A DNA stretch of 64,000 bases, taken from IMG/VR virus record IMGVR_UViG_3300023174_000122, positions 1 to 64,000 of that record, one strand, 5' to 3'. The notes under the pieces are model-generated. The model saw only the letters and a list, made by a program, of their open reading frames with translations, was not told the DNA's origin and did not search any database. A program made the translations under genes and the position numbers. Below are positions 44,047 to 53,544 of this stretch, piece after piece. This DNA comes from a virus. How positions within the stretch are numbered: position 1 is the first letter of the stretch; each line of letters starts with the position of its first letter.

Positions 44047-46648
44047 TAAAATATATCAAAAAAATAGAAATAATTTAAGCTACAGGAACAAAAGGCTTTT
44101 TTCTAAAACCTATAATAGTATAGAAGACTTTAGCTCAAGTGGAAAAAATATAAATAATATATATACAGAGGAATATATGACTCAATCTAATAATAGATAT
44201 AATCATATTCATTCGGGTGAAAAAGTTATAGAGGATATATCTTTTATACCATTACAAAATTATGTTAAACACATATACACGGGCTTATTTTATGGTAAAG
44301 AACCTTACAAATATGCAATTGGAGAATATAATCTTCCAAAAATTACTGGAAACTTAATCACAGGAAGTATAAATTATGTGGATTATCAAGCAAAAAGCTA
44401 TATAACGAATTCAAATGACCCATACTATATTTCTTATATGCCAAAGTCTGGAGAAAAACATGTTTTATTGTTGGACCTTAATTTGTATGGTTTTGAAGAA
44501 GACGCTATTGAAAATTGTGATATAGAATTAAATGCCATGGTTCTAAAAACTGGCTACTTCCATCAACTACCAAAAGACCCAAGTATATTGAATTTTGAAA
44601 TTAATGATATAGACCCTATATACTTAGAAACCAATTCTATAAATGATTATATAAGAAATAAAAGAGTTCTAAAATCTTGTGATGCTAATAGTTCTATAAG
44701 CTATAATGCTAGTTTTAATAGCGATACACCAGGCCTATTTGCTGATTTAAATTCTGTGGTTTCAGAATATAGATATGTAAAAAATATTGTTACAATATCT
44801 CCTCCGTTTGCTAGTAATAATAAAAATATACCTCTTCCATGTTTGTTCAAACATAATTTTGCAAATGATAATTTATCTTATAATATTGGAGAATATAAAT
44901 TTTTAGTTTTTGATAGTTCAAATAATTTTTTACAAAGTGGAAATTATATTACTGGTACTCAAACTGGATTTTTATATTTTTTACCTCCAGGAACCTATAC
45001 AACAATAATATCTGGTAATGAAAAAGATTTCTTATATACAGAAAACAGTTTAAGTGGTAAGAACCAAAACATTGGTTTGGTTTCTATGAAAATTGATTTT
45101 ATTACTGGAGAAAAATTACAAGAAATTTACATAGAAAATCAAGATAAGATTTGGGCTACTTACGCATTAGGCCCAAGAGAATTAGTGTTTGGATCTGGAT
45201 ATAATAGTTTAAATTCACAAGATCCATCAGCTTTTACAATTGATTTTGAAAGATCAATCAGTGGAACAATTGAAAGTCCATTTTTATTTTATAAAGAAGT
45301 TTCTGGATTATACTCTAATACATGTACGCCAACTATTGCTGTTGTGGGCGGAAGTAAAGCTGAATGCAAGACTTCGTTCTGTTTGATATGTCAACAAGCT
45401 TTTGGAAAAACTATGAATGGATCATCTTACATAGACGTACCTAAAAAATCTTTACAAGTAGATTTTATAACTAGTTTGAATTTTTTTACTAGTCCAGATT
45501 CAGACACGTATAGAATTGTTCTTGATTCTGATTTTAATGCTTTATGTTGTTATTGTAAAGAAAAAGGATGTGGAGAAGATGTAGCTGGTCAAGTGCAAAC
45601 AAAATTAAATCTTGCAAATTTAAAAGCAAGCGGTGCTGAACCAAGTGGAAACGCAATATATTCTGGAGTATTTTTCTTAGATGATATTAATCCACTAGCA
45701 GCTAAATTAAAATATAATATAAATTACTATTCTGGACAAATAGCAATGAATAGTTTTTATGAAGGAGATAAGATAACGTTCAAGCAGTATCCATTTGATT
45801 ATGAAAAAGTATTTTTATCTTTATATGGCACAAGGCCAACTATAAAAGAATATACTACTGAGTTTATATACTCTTCTAGTGCTATTGGAGATAATTATTT
45901 TAACAATAAAAATGATCTAATTAATAAAATTAATCTTAAATTAGCATCTTCTGGATTATATGTTTGGAAACCATTAAAATATGCAAAAGATCCTCAATAT
46001 GAATATGCTCCACTTTTGACTGGAATTAATGGTGGAGTCAATGCTAGCGGAGATGATTTAATAAATATTATTTCATTAAGGAGTGGAAGATTTGGTAGTC
46101 ATGATATAAAATTAAATCTACAACCTAGACTACAAATTTATAATTATCTCGTTCCTAAAATTATAAGGCTTGAAGTTTCAGACAACTATATTGATTGGAC
46201 TGGGGTTGCTATTTCTGAAAATAGACAACCAATTAATACTTATATTCAAAATCCAAATGCAAATATAGTAAATATTCCATACGATTCAATTGAAAACACA
46301 AAATATAAGATTACAAGAGAGATACCAACATCATCAGAAATAGAATTTAAAGTAGAAGAAGAGGAAGATTTAGAGACTTTATTAGAGAAATTAGCAAGTG
46401 GAAATACTAGTGGAAGTGGTACTTTAACTTGCGTAAAAGATCCTAGTGGAAGTGGAAAATTTTGTGGCACTGGTTTTGTAGATTATTATATTAATAAAAC
46501 ATTTACTTGTGAGTTACCAAAGGAATCTGGTGAAACTGGCAATGATTCATCCTCATCCTCCTCATCTTCTTCTAAAAGCAGTGATTCACAGATTTTAACT
46601 CAAGAGATTGATAGATTTAGAATAGGATATTATGATTATTTATCTTAA
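44039..46648 (+). CDS. Large tail protein with serine linker
   Basis: 869 residues, Asn/Tyr/Ser-rich beta protein. Two cysteine clusters stand out: KAECKTSFCLICQQAFG (about 441-457) and ALCCYCKEKGCGED (about 500-513), suggesting disulfides or metal binding. A nine-serine tract (about 836-844) lies near the C-terminus, followed by a short charged tail. The family is unknown. Composition, the serine tract and overlap with both neighbours link it to the same tail-tip assembly as the other serine-tract proteins. Confidence 0.55.
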   Translation: MSNKIYQKNRNNLSYRNKRLFSKTYNSIEDFSSSGKNINNIYTEEYMTQSNNRYNHIHSGEKVIEDISFIPLQNYVKHIYTGLFYGKEPYKYAIGEYNLPKITGNLITGSINYVDYQAKSYITNSNDPYYISYMPKSGEKHVLLLDLNLYGFEEDAIENCDIELNAMVLKTGYFHQLPKDPSILNFEINDIDPIYLETNSINDYIRNKRVLKSCDANSSISYNASFNSDTPGLFADLNSVVSEYRYVKNIVTISPPFASNNKNIPLPCLFKHNFANDNLSYNIGEYKFLVFDSSNNFLQSGNYITGTQTGFLYFLPPGTYTTIISGNEKDFLYTENSLSGKNQNIGLVSMKIDFITGEKLQEIYIENQDKIWATYALGPRELVFGSGYNSLNSQDPSAFTIDFERSISGTIESPFLFYKEVSGLYSNTCTPTIAVVGGSKAECKTSFCLICQQAFGKTMNGSSYIDVPKKSLQVDFITSLNFFTSPDSDTYRIVLDSDFNALCCYCKEKGCGEDVAGQVQTKLNLANLKASGAEPSGNAIYSGVFFLDDINPLAAKLKYNINYYSGQIAMNSFYEGDKITFKQYPFDYEKVFLSLYGTRPTIKEYTTEFIYSSSAIGDNYFNNKNDLINKINLKLASSGLYVWKPLKYAKDPQYEYAPLLTGINGGVNASGDDLINIISLRSGRFGSHDIKLNLQPRLQIYNYLVPKIIRLEVSDNYIDWTGVAISENRQPINTYIQNPNANIVNIPYDSIENTKYKITREIPTSSEIEFKVEEEEDLETLLEKLASGNTSGSGTLTCVKDPSGSGKFCGTGFVDYYINKTFTCELPKESGETGNDSSSSSSSSSKSSDSQILTQEIDRFRIGYYDYLS

Positions 46649-46679
46649 ACATAATAGCATAATTACCATATAATATACT
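46646..46679 (+). promoter_or_regulatory. Promoter TAAACA-17-TATAAT, leaderless geometry
   Basis: TATAAT (46669-46674) is 17 bases from TAAACA (46646-46651, four of six matches to TTGACA) and ends five bases before ATG 46680. No Shine-Dalgarno sequence is present. Confidence 0.45.
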
Positions 46680-47840
46680 ATGAAAAGTTTAGATGATATT
46701 TTAATAGTGCCTAAATCTAGGACCTTTTCTGCAAATAAGAATACATGGTTTAAATATAAGATTGAAGGAATTCAAGGGTATTATTCTAATTTTACAACTC
46801 AAATGAGCCATAACACACTTGTTATTACCCCAGATTTATATATTGTCGGACATATAAAAACTAACATTGGGTGGAACTATCAGTATGTGTACTTTTACGA
46901 TAAAGAAAACAGAATTTCACAAATGATTATTGGAGTTTATATTTTAGATATGAGCTGTGATTCTGAAGAAGCTAGATGCGAAGATTTTAATTTTTCATCA
47001 AATCCTTTACCAAATGAAAATGGAAAATGCCCTCCGCATATTATTTATATTCAAAATCTTACTTGTTACGGTTGCAAAAAAAATGATGGTAGTCCACCAA
47101 GTTTAGATCCAAACGAAGAAACTTGCGAAGAATATGATTTTTTTAGTAAACCACCAGTATGCGTTGACGGTACTAAATCTACAAAGATAAAAGTTAATTC
47201 TTTAGATTGTTATACCTGCGACCCCTATTCTAGTTCATCATCCTCTTCAGGTCCAGGTCCTAGCCCAGCTCCTAGCCCAAGTCCTAGCCCAAGTCCTAGC
47301 CCAGCTCCTAGCCCAAGTCCTAGCCCAAGTCCTAGCCCAAGTCCTAGCCCAAGTCCATTTCCAATATATCCTCAACCTCAACCTCATCCAGCAGGAAAAA
47401 AAGGAGAACCTCCTTGTTGCAGCTGCGCGAAGATGGGATGCCCAGGCGCTTTACTAACTAGCACCCCAGGTAGATGTAGTTGGCTGTTGAACGAAGAAGT
47501 GTGCTGCAGTGCAGGACCTCAACATTGTATAGATGAATTTTCTGGCTGGGATACCTGCGGCAAGTACTGCATTAAATGCGCTGAAGCATGTGCAAGCTGC
47601 TGCAGACCAAACAATGACAATCTTACTTTCTGCTCGAATGGGTGGCATTATAAAGAGAGAAAATGCGATTGCGGCTGCGACAACGCTTGTTCAGTTAATG
47701 AAAAAAAATGCAAGCCTCCTAAACATGCAATGATTCAATCATTTAACGAAGACAGTTTAATGTTTAGTTTACGTACTCAAGATTTAAAAGACGCTTTTAA
47801 ATTGCCACCAATTACAATAGATTTTTTTAGTAATGAGTAA
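46680..47840 (+). CDS. Cysteine-rich protein with Pro-Ser linker
   Basis: 386 residues. Residues about 1-95 are a beta domain. Two similar cysteine units follow (about 100-140 and 150-183), each ending in a CYxC motif (LTCYGCKK, LDCYTCDP). Then seven serines (184-190) and a Pro-Ser linker of about 35 residues built from 12-base repeats. A compact C-terminal domain (about 241-350) holds about 20 cysteines, with pairs such as CCSC, VCC, SCC and CDCGC. It resembles eukaryotic-type disulfide-rich modules in layout. DNA of this domain is visibly richer in G and C than its neighbours. Probably an extracellular, disulfide-stabilised adhesin domain; it could instead bind metal. Confidence 0.6.
   Translation: MKSLDDILIVPKSRTFSANKNTWFKYKIEGIQGYYSNFTTQMSHNTLVITPDLYIVGHIKTNIGWNYQYVYFYDKENRISQMIIGVYILDMSCDSEEARCEDFNFSSNPLPNENGKCPPHIIYIQNLTCYGCKKNDGSPPSLDPNEETCEEYDFFSKPPVCVDGTKSTKIKVNSLDCYTCDPYSSSSSSSGPGPSPAPSPSPSPSPSPAPSPSPSPSPSPSPSPSPFPIYPQPQPHPAGKKGEPPCCSCAKMGCPGALLTSTPGRCSWLLNEEVCCSAGPQHCIDEFSGWDTCGKYCIKCAEACASCCRPNNDNLTFCSNGWHYKERKCDCGCDNACSVNEKKCKPPKHAMIQSFNEDSLMFSLRTQDLKDAFKLPPITIDFFSNE
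47259..47354 (+). repeat. 12-bp tandem repeat, eight copies, coding Pro-Ser linker
   Basis: Eight 12-base units of two kinds, CCTAGCCCAAGT and CCTAGCCCAGCT, in the order A B B A B B B B (A ends GCT). They encode PSPS or PSPA. Unit number can change without loss of frame. Confidence 0.95.
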
Positions 47841-49530
47841 ATATAATTACGCAAGAATATACATGACAGGATTTAGGAGCGCGCCTATTGAAATAGCAAC
47901 TCTTACTGAATTTAATAATAATAAAATTTCTTTTGAGCAACGCCCAATAAATAAAATTAAAATTAAAAACATAACTTTGTTCTCAACTTATAATTTTACT
48001 CCAGACCCAGGAACAATTTTGAGTGGGATAAGCTCAATATATGATTCTTCTTATTCTGGAGATCTTTATAGCAAAGTCACTGGAATTGGAGAATTTATAG
48101 ACGTAGGTAGCACAAATTCTTCTGGAATATATTTTGCTTCTGGATATCAGACTGGGATATTTATTGATGGACAAAATTTTTATGATACTCATGGAAGACC
48201 TGTAACGCCAGTCAATACTAATTTTAGCATAGACTCTTCTAGTAATGTTAAATATATTTTAAGTGGTATTTTTACTGGATTACAAATTAAAAATAATTAT
48301 AGTCCTTTAGATGCTGATTTAGAAAAAATTTCATTCTCTGGTAATTCTCCAATAGCTTATAGAGAACATTCTTACACTGGAGTATATACTGGAATATCAC
48401 AAATTAAAGATAATTTTTACAATGAAAATACTAACGTAGTATCTTTCTTTAAAAACTTTTTTTATACCGTTTATGGAACTGCACCATGGAACACAAGTTT
48501 TAATGTCGTAAATGATACATCAAATGGCCCAGGAGAGACTATTGGTATGGCTATTTTAAATAAAATTTTAAACAATGGCTCTGGATATGCAGATGAAATT
48601 AGAAATATAATAGCTAGCGGCAATATACCAAAAGTAAGATTACCAAGAAATAATTTAACAGGACGTGCAGTATTGACTGGATTTTTAACAGGTAGAGTCT
48701 CACCTGAAAATTTTGGTTTGGGTGGAGTTGGTTCTGGATTTAAAAACTTTTTAAAATTAATAACTGGCTCTGGAATAAACGCCAAACAAGATTATGGTAC
48801 AGGATTTTTAAATGCATATAATTATTTAAATTATAATACTCCAGTAGAGTCCGATTCTATAAATATAGAAGATGATGTTAGTGGTAATTTTTATACTTTA
48901 ACTTATTCAACTGACCCATTGTTAACAGCTCCTCTTTATTTTAATTCAATACAAACTCTTAATAATATTATTAATTCTGGTAGCGGATCTTATGGGGTCT
49001 ATTCTCAAGTAATTGGAACAAAATTAAAATTAACTTCTGCATATTCTGGAGAAAGTGGAAATCTTATACAAATAAATACTTTTGGTTCTGCCACTACTCC
49101 CACGCTTCAAAATGGAAATTATTTACTGAGTGGAGAGACTTATTACGAATCTCTAATATCTACTGGAGTATTTAGTTCTTTTGTTGGAGGCACGGTTCTT
49201 GCTACAGGTCTTATGGCACAAAATTATTCTGATTATATTACTGGCAATATGACTGGAACTTTAGGAATAAAAACTTTTGCTAATACTTGGGATTTATATT
49301 TATCAGAAGATGGTTTATCTTATGCTTATGCTAGTCAAATGACTGGTAAAACTACTCCTACTACTGTAGATTATACAACTAATTATATTGATGAAGCTAC
49401 AATAAATTCTTATATTGTAAAACTTGTATATAAGAATCCTAACCCTAGAATATATGATGATATTGTAGCTCTTAAAATAAGAGTAAACAATAATCAACAA
49501 ATTATCATGAACATAACAGGAGTTGCATAA
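47833..49530 (+). CDS. Tail protein rich in Thr-Gly, unknown function
   Basis: 565 residues starting MSKYNYARIYMTGFR, overlapping the preceding gene by eight bases in an ATGAGTAA junction like that at 37518. Beta-rich with many TGxx and SGxx units (for example YTGVYTGISQ, TGRAVLTGFLTGRVS). The middle (about 215-330) looks globular and mixed, and the C-terminal third is again beta-rich. No family recognised. Likely part of the tail-tip or adhesin complex. Confidence 0.5.
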   Translation: MSKYNYARIYMTGFRSAPIEIATLTEFNNNKISFEQRPINKIKIKNITLFSTYNFTPDPGTILSGISSIYDSSYSGDLYSKVTGIGEFIDVGSTNSSGIYFASGYQTGIFIDGQNFYDTHGRPVTPVNTNFSIDSSSNVKYILSGIFTGLQIKNNYSPLDADLEKISFSGNSPIAYREHSYTGVYTGISQIKDNFYNENTNVVSFFKNFFYTVYGTAPWNTSFNVVNDTSNGPGETIGMAILNKILNNGSGYADEIRNIIASGNIPKVRLPRNNLTGRAVLTGFLTGRVSPENFGLGGVGSGFKNFLKLITGSGINAKQDYGTGFLNAYNYLNYNTPVESDSINIEDDVSGNFYTLTYSTDPLLTAPLYFNSIQTLNNIINSGSGSYGVYSQVIGTKLKLTSAYSGESGNLIQINTFGSATTPTLQNGNYLLSGETYYESLISTGVFSSFVGGTVLATGLMAQNYSDYITGNMTGTLGIKTFANTWDLYLSEDGLSYAYASQMTGKTTPTTVDYTTNYIDEATINSYIVKLVYKNPNPRIYDDIVALKIRVNNNQQIIMNITGVA

Positions 49531-49531
49531 T

Positions 49532-50227
49532 ATGCCTGCACCACAATTTAAATCTATAACTCCTGCTAATCAAAATGCTCGATTTCCTTTTGAAGTAGAT
49601 ATAACAAATGACGGTAATGGAAACTATTTTGCTAATGTCAATCCTAGCTCCGTTATTTATAAATCTTTAAATTCAAAAGACATGATGGTATATAGCGGAT
49701 ATATTGATCAAGCAACAAATGCTCTTATATTAGCTACCGAAGGAAGTATCAGTGGACATGTAATAAATGGATTAGGTTCACCAACTAAATTAGATTCAAC
49801 TAAAGAAAATCATATTATATATTTAGAAGTAGGGATTGGACCAAATCTTTATGCAACTGGAGCATCAATAAAAGTATCTGATCTCATAAAACCCTGGAGC
49901 GGTTATCCAGAATCAATTATCTATAATCCACCTTTAGAATTTGATGAAAAAGGTGATTTAAAAAGCAGCGTTATTTATAGAAGACAAACAGCAGCTATTT
50001 TTCCACTAGCGTATTTAACAAATGACATAAATCAGGCTGGAAAAACTGTAATAATTAAAAAATCAGAAACAGACAAAACACCAAAAATTTATAAATTAGT
50101 GCAAACGATTGACTATTGTATATTAATGACAACTTTCAATTATGATGGAAATCCAGTAGCTTATGGTGTTCCTTTTATGAATCCATTTCTTTGGTATAGT
50201 AGTAGTAGTAGCAGTAGTACGAGTTAA
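49532..50227 (+). CDS. Virion protein ending in a serine tract
   Basis: 231 residues starting MPAPQFKSITPANQ. ATG 49532 follows the previous stop in the TAATATG form; a TTG three codons upstream is less likely. Beta-rich N-terminal domain, then a conserved-looking PWSGYPESIIYNPP segment. The protein ends abruptly in YSSSSSSSTS. The serine tract at the extreme C-terminus, next to a one-base junction with the next gene, suggests a tether for the following protein or the remnant of a longer fusion. Function unknown. Confidence 0.5.
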   Translation: MPAPQFKSITPANQNARFPFEVDITNDGNGNYFANVNPSSVIYKSLNSKDMMVYSGYIDQATNALILATEGSISGHVINGLGSPTKLDSTKENHIIYLEVGIGPNLYATGASIKVSDLIKPWSGYPESIIYNPPLEFDEKGDLKSSVIYRRQTAAIFPLAYLTNDINQAGKTVIIKKSETDKTPKIYKLVQTIDYCILMTTFNYDGNPVAYGVPFMNPFLWYSSSSSSSTS

Positions 50228-50228
50228 T

Positions 50229-51533
50229 ATGAACGGATTAACGTCAACAAATTGGAATAACTCTTATGGAATGGAGAATCCAAAAAATATTTTAAATAAA
50301 GTAATTAGCCACGGAGCGCTACCAATTAATCAAAATTATGTATTTTTTAATAATGGTGCAACAAGATTTATTAATGATTCTAAATTAACTCCAGAAATTA
50401 AAAAAGCTTTAGAAGATGAAAGAATAAAAAGAGGTCGTGGTCCAATACATGGCTCTGGTACGATCAGACCGATTGGATTCACTGAAGCTGAGATGTCTGA
50501 TTTATTTTATAATTCATATGGTTTAGACGTTAGAATTTCTAGTGTACCACCTCCTATAGATCCTCTTACTATCGCCCTCTTAACCACGGGAGTAGGAAGT
50601 CTAGTGCAACTTCTAGCAGCTATGAGTATTTATTATATATTACTTGATGTACTCAGAATTTTTTCTTCTAGTGCTAGTTTTCAATTACCTAAATTAGGAT
50701 TTTCTGATTTTTACGGTTATGAAGAAAAACCAGTCGACCCTAAAAGCATTTTAAAAATAATTAATAGAAATTATCCATTGACAAATGATGGCGAATTACC
50801 AAATAATAGATTCGTAAATTTATCAAGTCAAGCAGCATTTAAAAAAATAACAGGAAATTCAAGTTACGATACTACCTTATCTAAGTATCAATTTAATGGG
50901 GGAGGAGGTTTTTCTACTGATTTACGTGGAGAACAAATGAAAAAATATATAGATAATTTATTAGGAAATTTAACAATAGAAAAATCACAAATAAATAAAT
51001 TAAAAAAATTTTTTCCTAAAGATAGCGCTGCAATAGAAACTGCTCAACAAAATAAAAAAGCACTTCTAGAAATAATGAAAACTAAAACTAATCTTGGTGC
51101 AAATTATATACATGCAGATTTTTTAGATTATGTACCAGTTCTACTTTCTTCTAGACAAAAAGGTTATCCTAATAAAGAGAAAGAAAAGTCTATATTTGGT
51201 CCATATATATGTAGATCTAAAAGAACATACCTATATTACCCAAAAATTATAGTTTCAACTGGAGCGATGTCTACTTTAAATTCTCCTCAGTTTTCCAGTA
51301 TGGAAATCTTAAATCTAGGGGTTACTGTTTTTGGTGGATATCCAGATTTTTTTAGCACAGCTACTTTTGAAGATCTCGGACAATATATGGGCCTGGTATT
51401 AAGGATTGCTTCGTATGGAAGATTACCAATGCTCGGCGGTGCCTGTAATGTGCTAAATAAAGACCAAGCTTTTAATTTAGGAGCAGCCTTTAATCAAAAG
51501 ACACAATTCAAAGCAAAATCAGACGGATGCTAA
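50229..51533 (+). CDS. Last virion-strand gene, one hydrophobic segment
   Basis: 434 residues. A hydrophobic stretch (about 114-146, LTIALLTTGVGSLVQLLAAM and following) could be a membrane helix or a buried helix that inserts at infection. The rest is mixed, with a Lys-rich central helix region (about 235-290) and a Gly-rich C-terminus. No family recognised. It joins the gene before by TAATATG, and its stop codon overlaps the stop of the convergent - strand gene. No terminator hairpin is visible at this junction. Confidence 0.5.
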   Translation: MNGLTSTNWNNSYGMENPKNILNKVISHGALPINQNYVFFNNGATRFINDSKLTPEIKKALEDERIKRGRGPIHGSGTIRPIGFTEAEMSDLFYNSYGLDVRISSVPPPIDPLTIALLTTGVGSLVQLLAAMSIYYILLDVLRIFSSSASFQLPKLGFSDFYGYEEKPVDPKSILKIINRNYPLTNDGELPNNRFVNLSSQAAFKKITGNSSYDTTLSKYQFNGGGGFSTDLRGEQMKKYIDNLLGNLTIEKSQINKLKKFFPKDSAAIETAQQNKKALLEIMKTKTNLGANYIHADFLDYVPVLLSSRQKGYPNKEKEKSIFGPYICRSKRTYLYYPKIIVSTGAMSTLNSPQFSSMEILNLGVTVFGGYPDFFSTATFEDLGQYMGLVLRIASYGRLPMLGGACNVLNKDQAFNLGAAFNQKTQFKAKSDGC

Positions 51534-52330
51534 ATCTTTTTTATTCTTTCTATAAGCTCAAATATCTTAGCTTTAGGAATATCATTTAATGAGTTTATTT
51601 TTTCAGCATTTTCGAAATTTTCTTTAATTAATTTAATTTTTAAATTATCAAACGATATATTCTTTTGTTTCATTATTTTTTCTAAAAGATTAAGCGGAGA
51701 AGTAGGGTTTTCTTGAACTTTGTTAGCCTCTTCTAGAAGTTTAGCGTCTCCAAGTTCTTCTTGAGAAACTATATTAATCTTAAGAAAATTACGTACACAT
51801 CTTACAAACGCTCTATTCTCAGCAATCGCCGCTAAAAAGAATCTTGCAAAACTTTTTGTATTATTAACTGTCGCATCAGCTAGTGATTCAAAAATAATTT
51901 CATTACCATTTGTTTCGTAATTAGGCGACCAAGTAATCCTACAGCTTGTAGCAAAATATGTATCTGTGGCAGACACTACATTATATTCTACTTTTGTATA
52001 ACCACGAATTTGAGCTAATTCTTTAATTCCACCCAAAAGGATAAGAAGGTCTTTATCTTCTAGTTTAGATACATCTGTTTCTTGAGTCTTTTGACGGTTA
52101 TTGACGAGATACTCTGTTTTAACCATTTTACGCCAATTTATTGTACCATCATCATTATATACATAATTGATGCTCTTATCTTCTATTAAGCCGTACTTAT
52201 TTCTAGAAATTAATTTGGGTGGTACTACTGAAGCTTCTTCGACTTTAGATGTTATATGAATAGTGTCACTATTAAGGTCAGAACTATTAGCTGAAACTGT
52301 ATTTTCCTGAGATTTAATTTTAGGGCTCAT
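51530..52330 (-). CDS. Possible single-strand annealing protein
   Basis: 266 residues. A disordered N-terminus (1-45) leads to an alpha/beta domain (about 50-200). Its block SFARFFLAAIAENRAFVRCVRNFLKI recalls the helix of Rad52/Sak-type annealing proteins, where a similar Ala-Arg-rich helix follows a beta sheet (IRGYTKVEYNVVSATDTYF). A separate C-terminal helical domain (210-266) follows. It is the last gene of the replication strand and has its own strong promoter. The alternative is an unknown DNA-metabolism protein; assignment is tentative. Confidence 0.4.
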   Translation of the reverse strand: MSPKIKSQENTVSANSSDLNSDTIHITSKVEEASVVPPKLISRNKYGLIEDKSINYVYNDDGTINWRKMVKTEYLVNNRQKTQETDVSKLEDKDLLILLGGIKELAQIRGYTKVEYNVVSATDTYFATSCRITWSPNYETNGNEIIFESLADATVNNTKSFARFFLAAIAENRAFVRCVRNFLKINIVSQEELGDAKLLEEANKVQENPTSPLNLLEKIMKQKNISFDNLKIKLIKENFENAEKINSLNDIPKAKIFELIERIKKI

Positions 52331-52365
52331 TCTAAGATGATACCCTGTCTTTAACTTTTTGTCAA
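52331..52365 (-). promoter_or_regulatory. Near-consensus promoter TTGACA-17-TATCAT, leaderless
   Basis: On the - strand TTGACA (52360-52365) and TATCAT (52337-52342) are separated by exactly 17 bases. The -10 box ends six bases before the ATG at 52330. The mRNA would start at or next to the start codon, and no Shine-Dalgarno sequence is present. The -35 lies in the 3' end of the upstream gene. Confidence 0.75.
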
Positions 52366-53541
52366 GTCCATAGAAAATATATAAAATTTATTTGGGTTCT
52401 CATTTATTATTTTAATATCATAAAATTCTTGAACATTTTCATTGATATTTTTAATAGGTTTATTATCGAAAAATGCTTTTTCACTTAAGAAAACTTGACC
52501 TTTACTTAATATAAGATTATTAGATTTATAAAATATATTTTTATTTGGTTGTAGGGTTATTTTTTCTTCTATCTCTTTGTGCTTTAAAGGAACCTGTATA
52601 ATTATTCCTTCGTCTATATATGCCATTTTATATTTATTTAAATCATCTTTTTCTAGGTATGAATATAATTGATATTTTATATTTAATCTCTTGAGGTCTT
52701 TAATGAAGCTTGCACTAGATTCATCTTGGATAAAGTAATTAACGCCGAGAATTGCGGCTTTGTTCTGTTTTAAGATATCCAAATCAATAGGCCGATCAGA
52801 GGATATAATGCATGGCATTAATTTGAGTTGTTGATTTAAATTTTTCTCATCAAAAAATAAATCCATTCTAACTACGCCTTGATTTACTGTTTGAGTACGC
52901 TCTACAACATGATCAGGTACGATATGAAAAATTTTATTATTAAATAATCTACCAAGATAAATAGTATTAATCAATGAAAGTTTATTCTTTATATTTAGAG
53001 TTTTTAAAATGCTCTGTGCAATTAGTTCTGGTTTAATATTATTAATAGCCCTTGGATTTTCGTCAGCTGAATAACTTGGTTTGCTACCATTTCTTTCTGG
53101 TTCTAATAAGATCATATCTTCTTCTTTAGTCCAATAAGGTTTTACATTAGCTATATTGTTATTACTGTAAACTGCTACTATTTTTTTTCCATATCCAGAT
53201 GCAATATGAGCTCCAAAGCTATCTGCTCCTACGTGCATTAATGAATTTTTAATAATATATGCTACTTGTTTGATGTTCGTTTGACCAACTACACTATAGC
53301 AATTTTGTAAAATAGGCTCTTTATCTGCGCCAATTTGGACTATGGTTATATTATTTTCTCTTAAATGAGGCAAAATTAAATCAACAACTTCTTGCCAATA
53401 TTCATAATTTTTAGAATTAAATTTGCTATACGGCTGTAAACATATATATTTTTCAAGAGCCAACGGAAAATAAGATTCCAATATAAATGGCTTTCCTATT
53501 TTTAATCCAGAAGATGTAGCGTATGATTCTATTAGGTGCAT
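52351..53541 (-). CDS. GT9-type glycosyltransferase, C-terminal half plus extra domain
   Basis: 396 residues. Residues 28-125 match the second Rossmann domain of GT9 heptosyltransferases: a KYICLQPYSK strand, a helix, VQIGADKEPI, then GADSFGAHIASGYGKKIVAV (105-124), which carries the nucleotide-sugar-binding G-x-D-x-x-x-x-H signature. The first Rossmann domain of GT9 is missing here but appears at the C-terminus of the gene at 54179-56095, so one enzyme appears split over two genes. Residues 190-396 are unrecognised. It transfers a sugar, perhaps to virion protein, host envelope glycan or DNA. It is followed by a separately promoted gene. Confidence 0.6.
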   Translation of the reverse strand: MHLIESYATSSGLKIGKPFILESYFPLALEKYICLQPYSKFNSKNYEYWQEVVDLILPHLRENNITIVQIGADKEPILQNCYSVVGQTNIKQVAYIIKNSLMHVGADSFGAHIASGYGKKIVAVYSNNNIANVKPYWTKEEDMILLEPERNGSKPSYSADENPRAINNIKPELIAQSILKTLNIKNKLSLINTIYLGRLFNNKIFHIVPDHVVERTQTVNQGVVRMDLFFDEKNLNQQLKLMPCIISSDRPIDLDILKQNKAAILGVNYFIQDESSASFIKDLKRLNIKYQLYSYLEKDDLNKYKMAYIDEGIIIQVPLKHKEIEEKITLQPNKNIFYKSNNLILSKGQVFLSEKAFFDNKPIKNINENVQEFYDIKIINENPNKFYIFSMDLTKS

Positions 53542-53544
53542 AAA

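Noticed and set aside
51530-51560. T-rich run after the convergent stops
   Set aside because: No stem of useful length precedes it, so no terminator was called.
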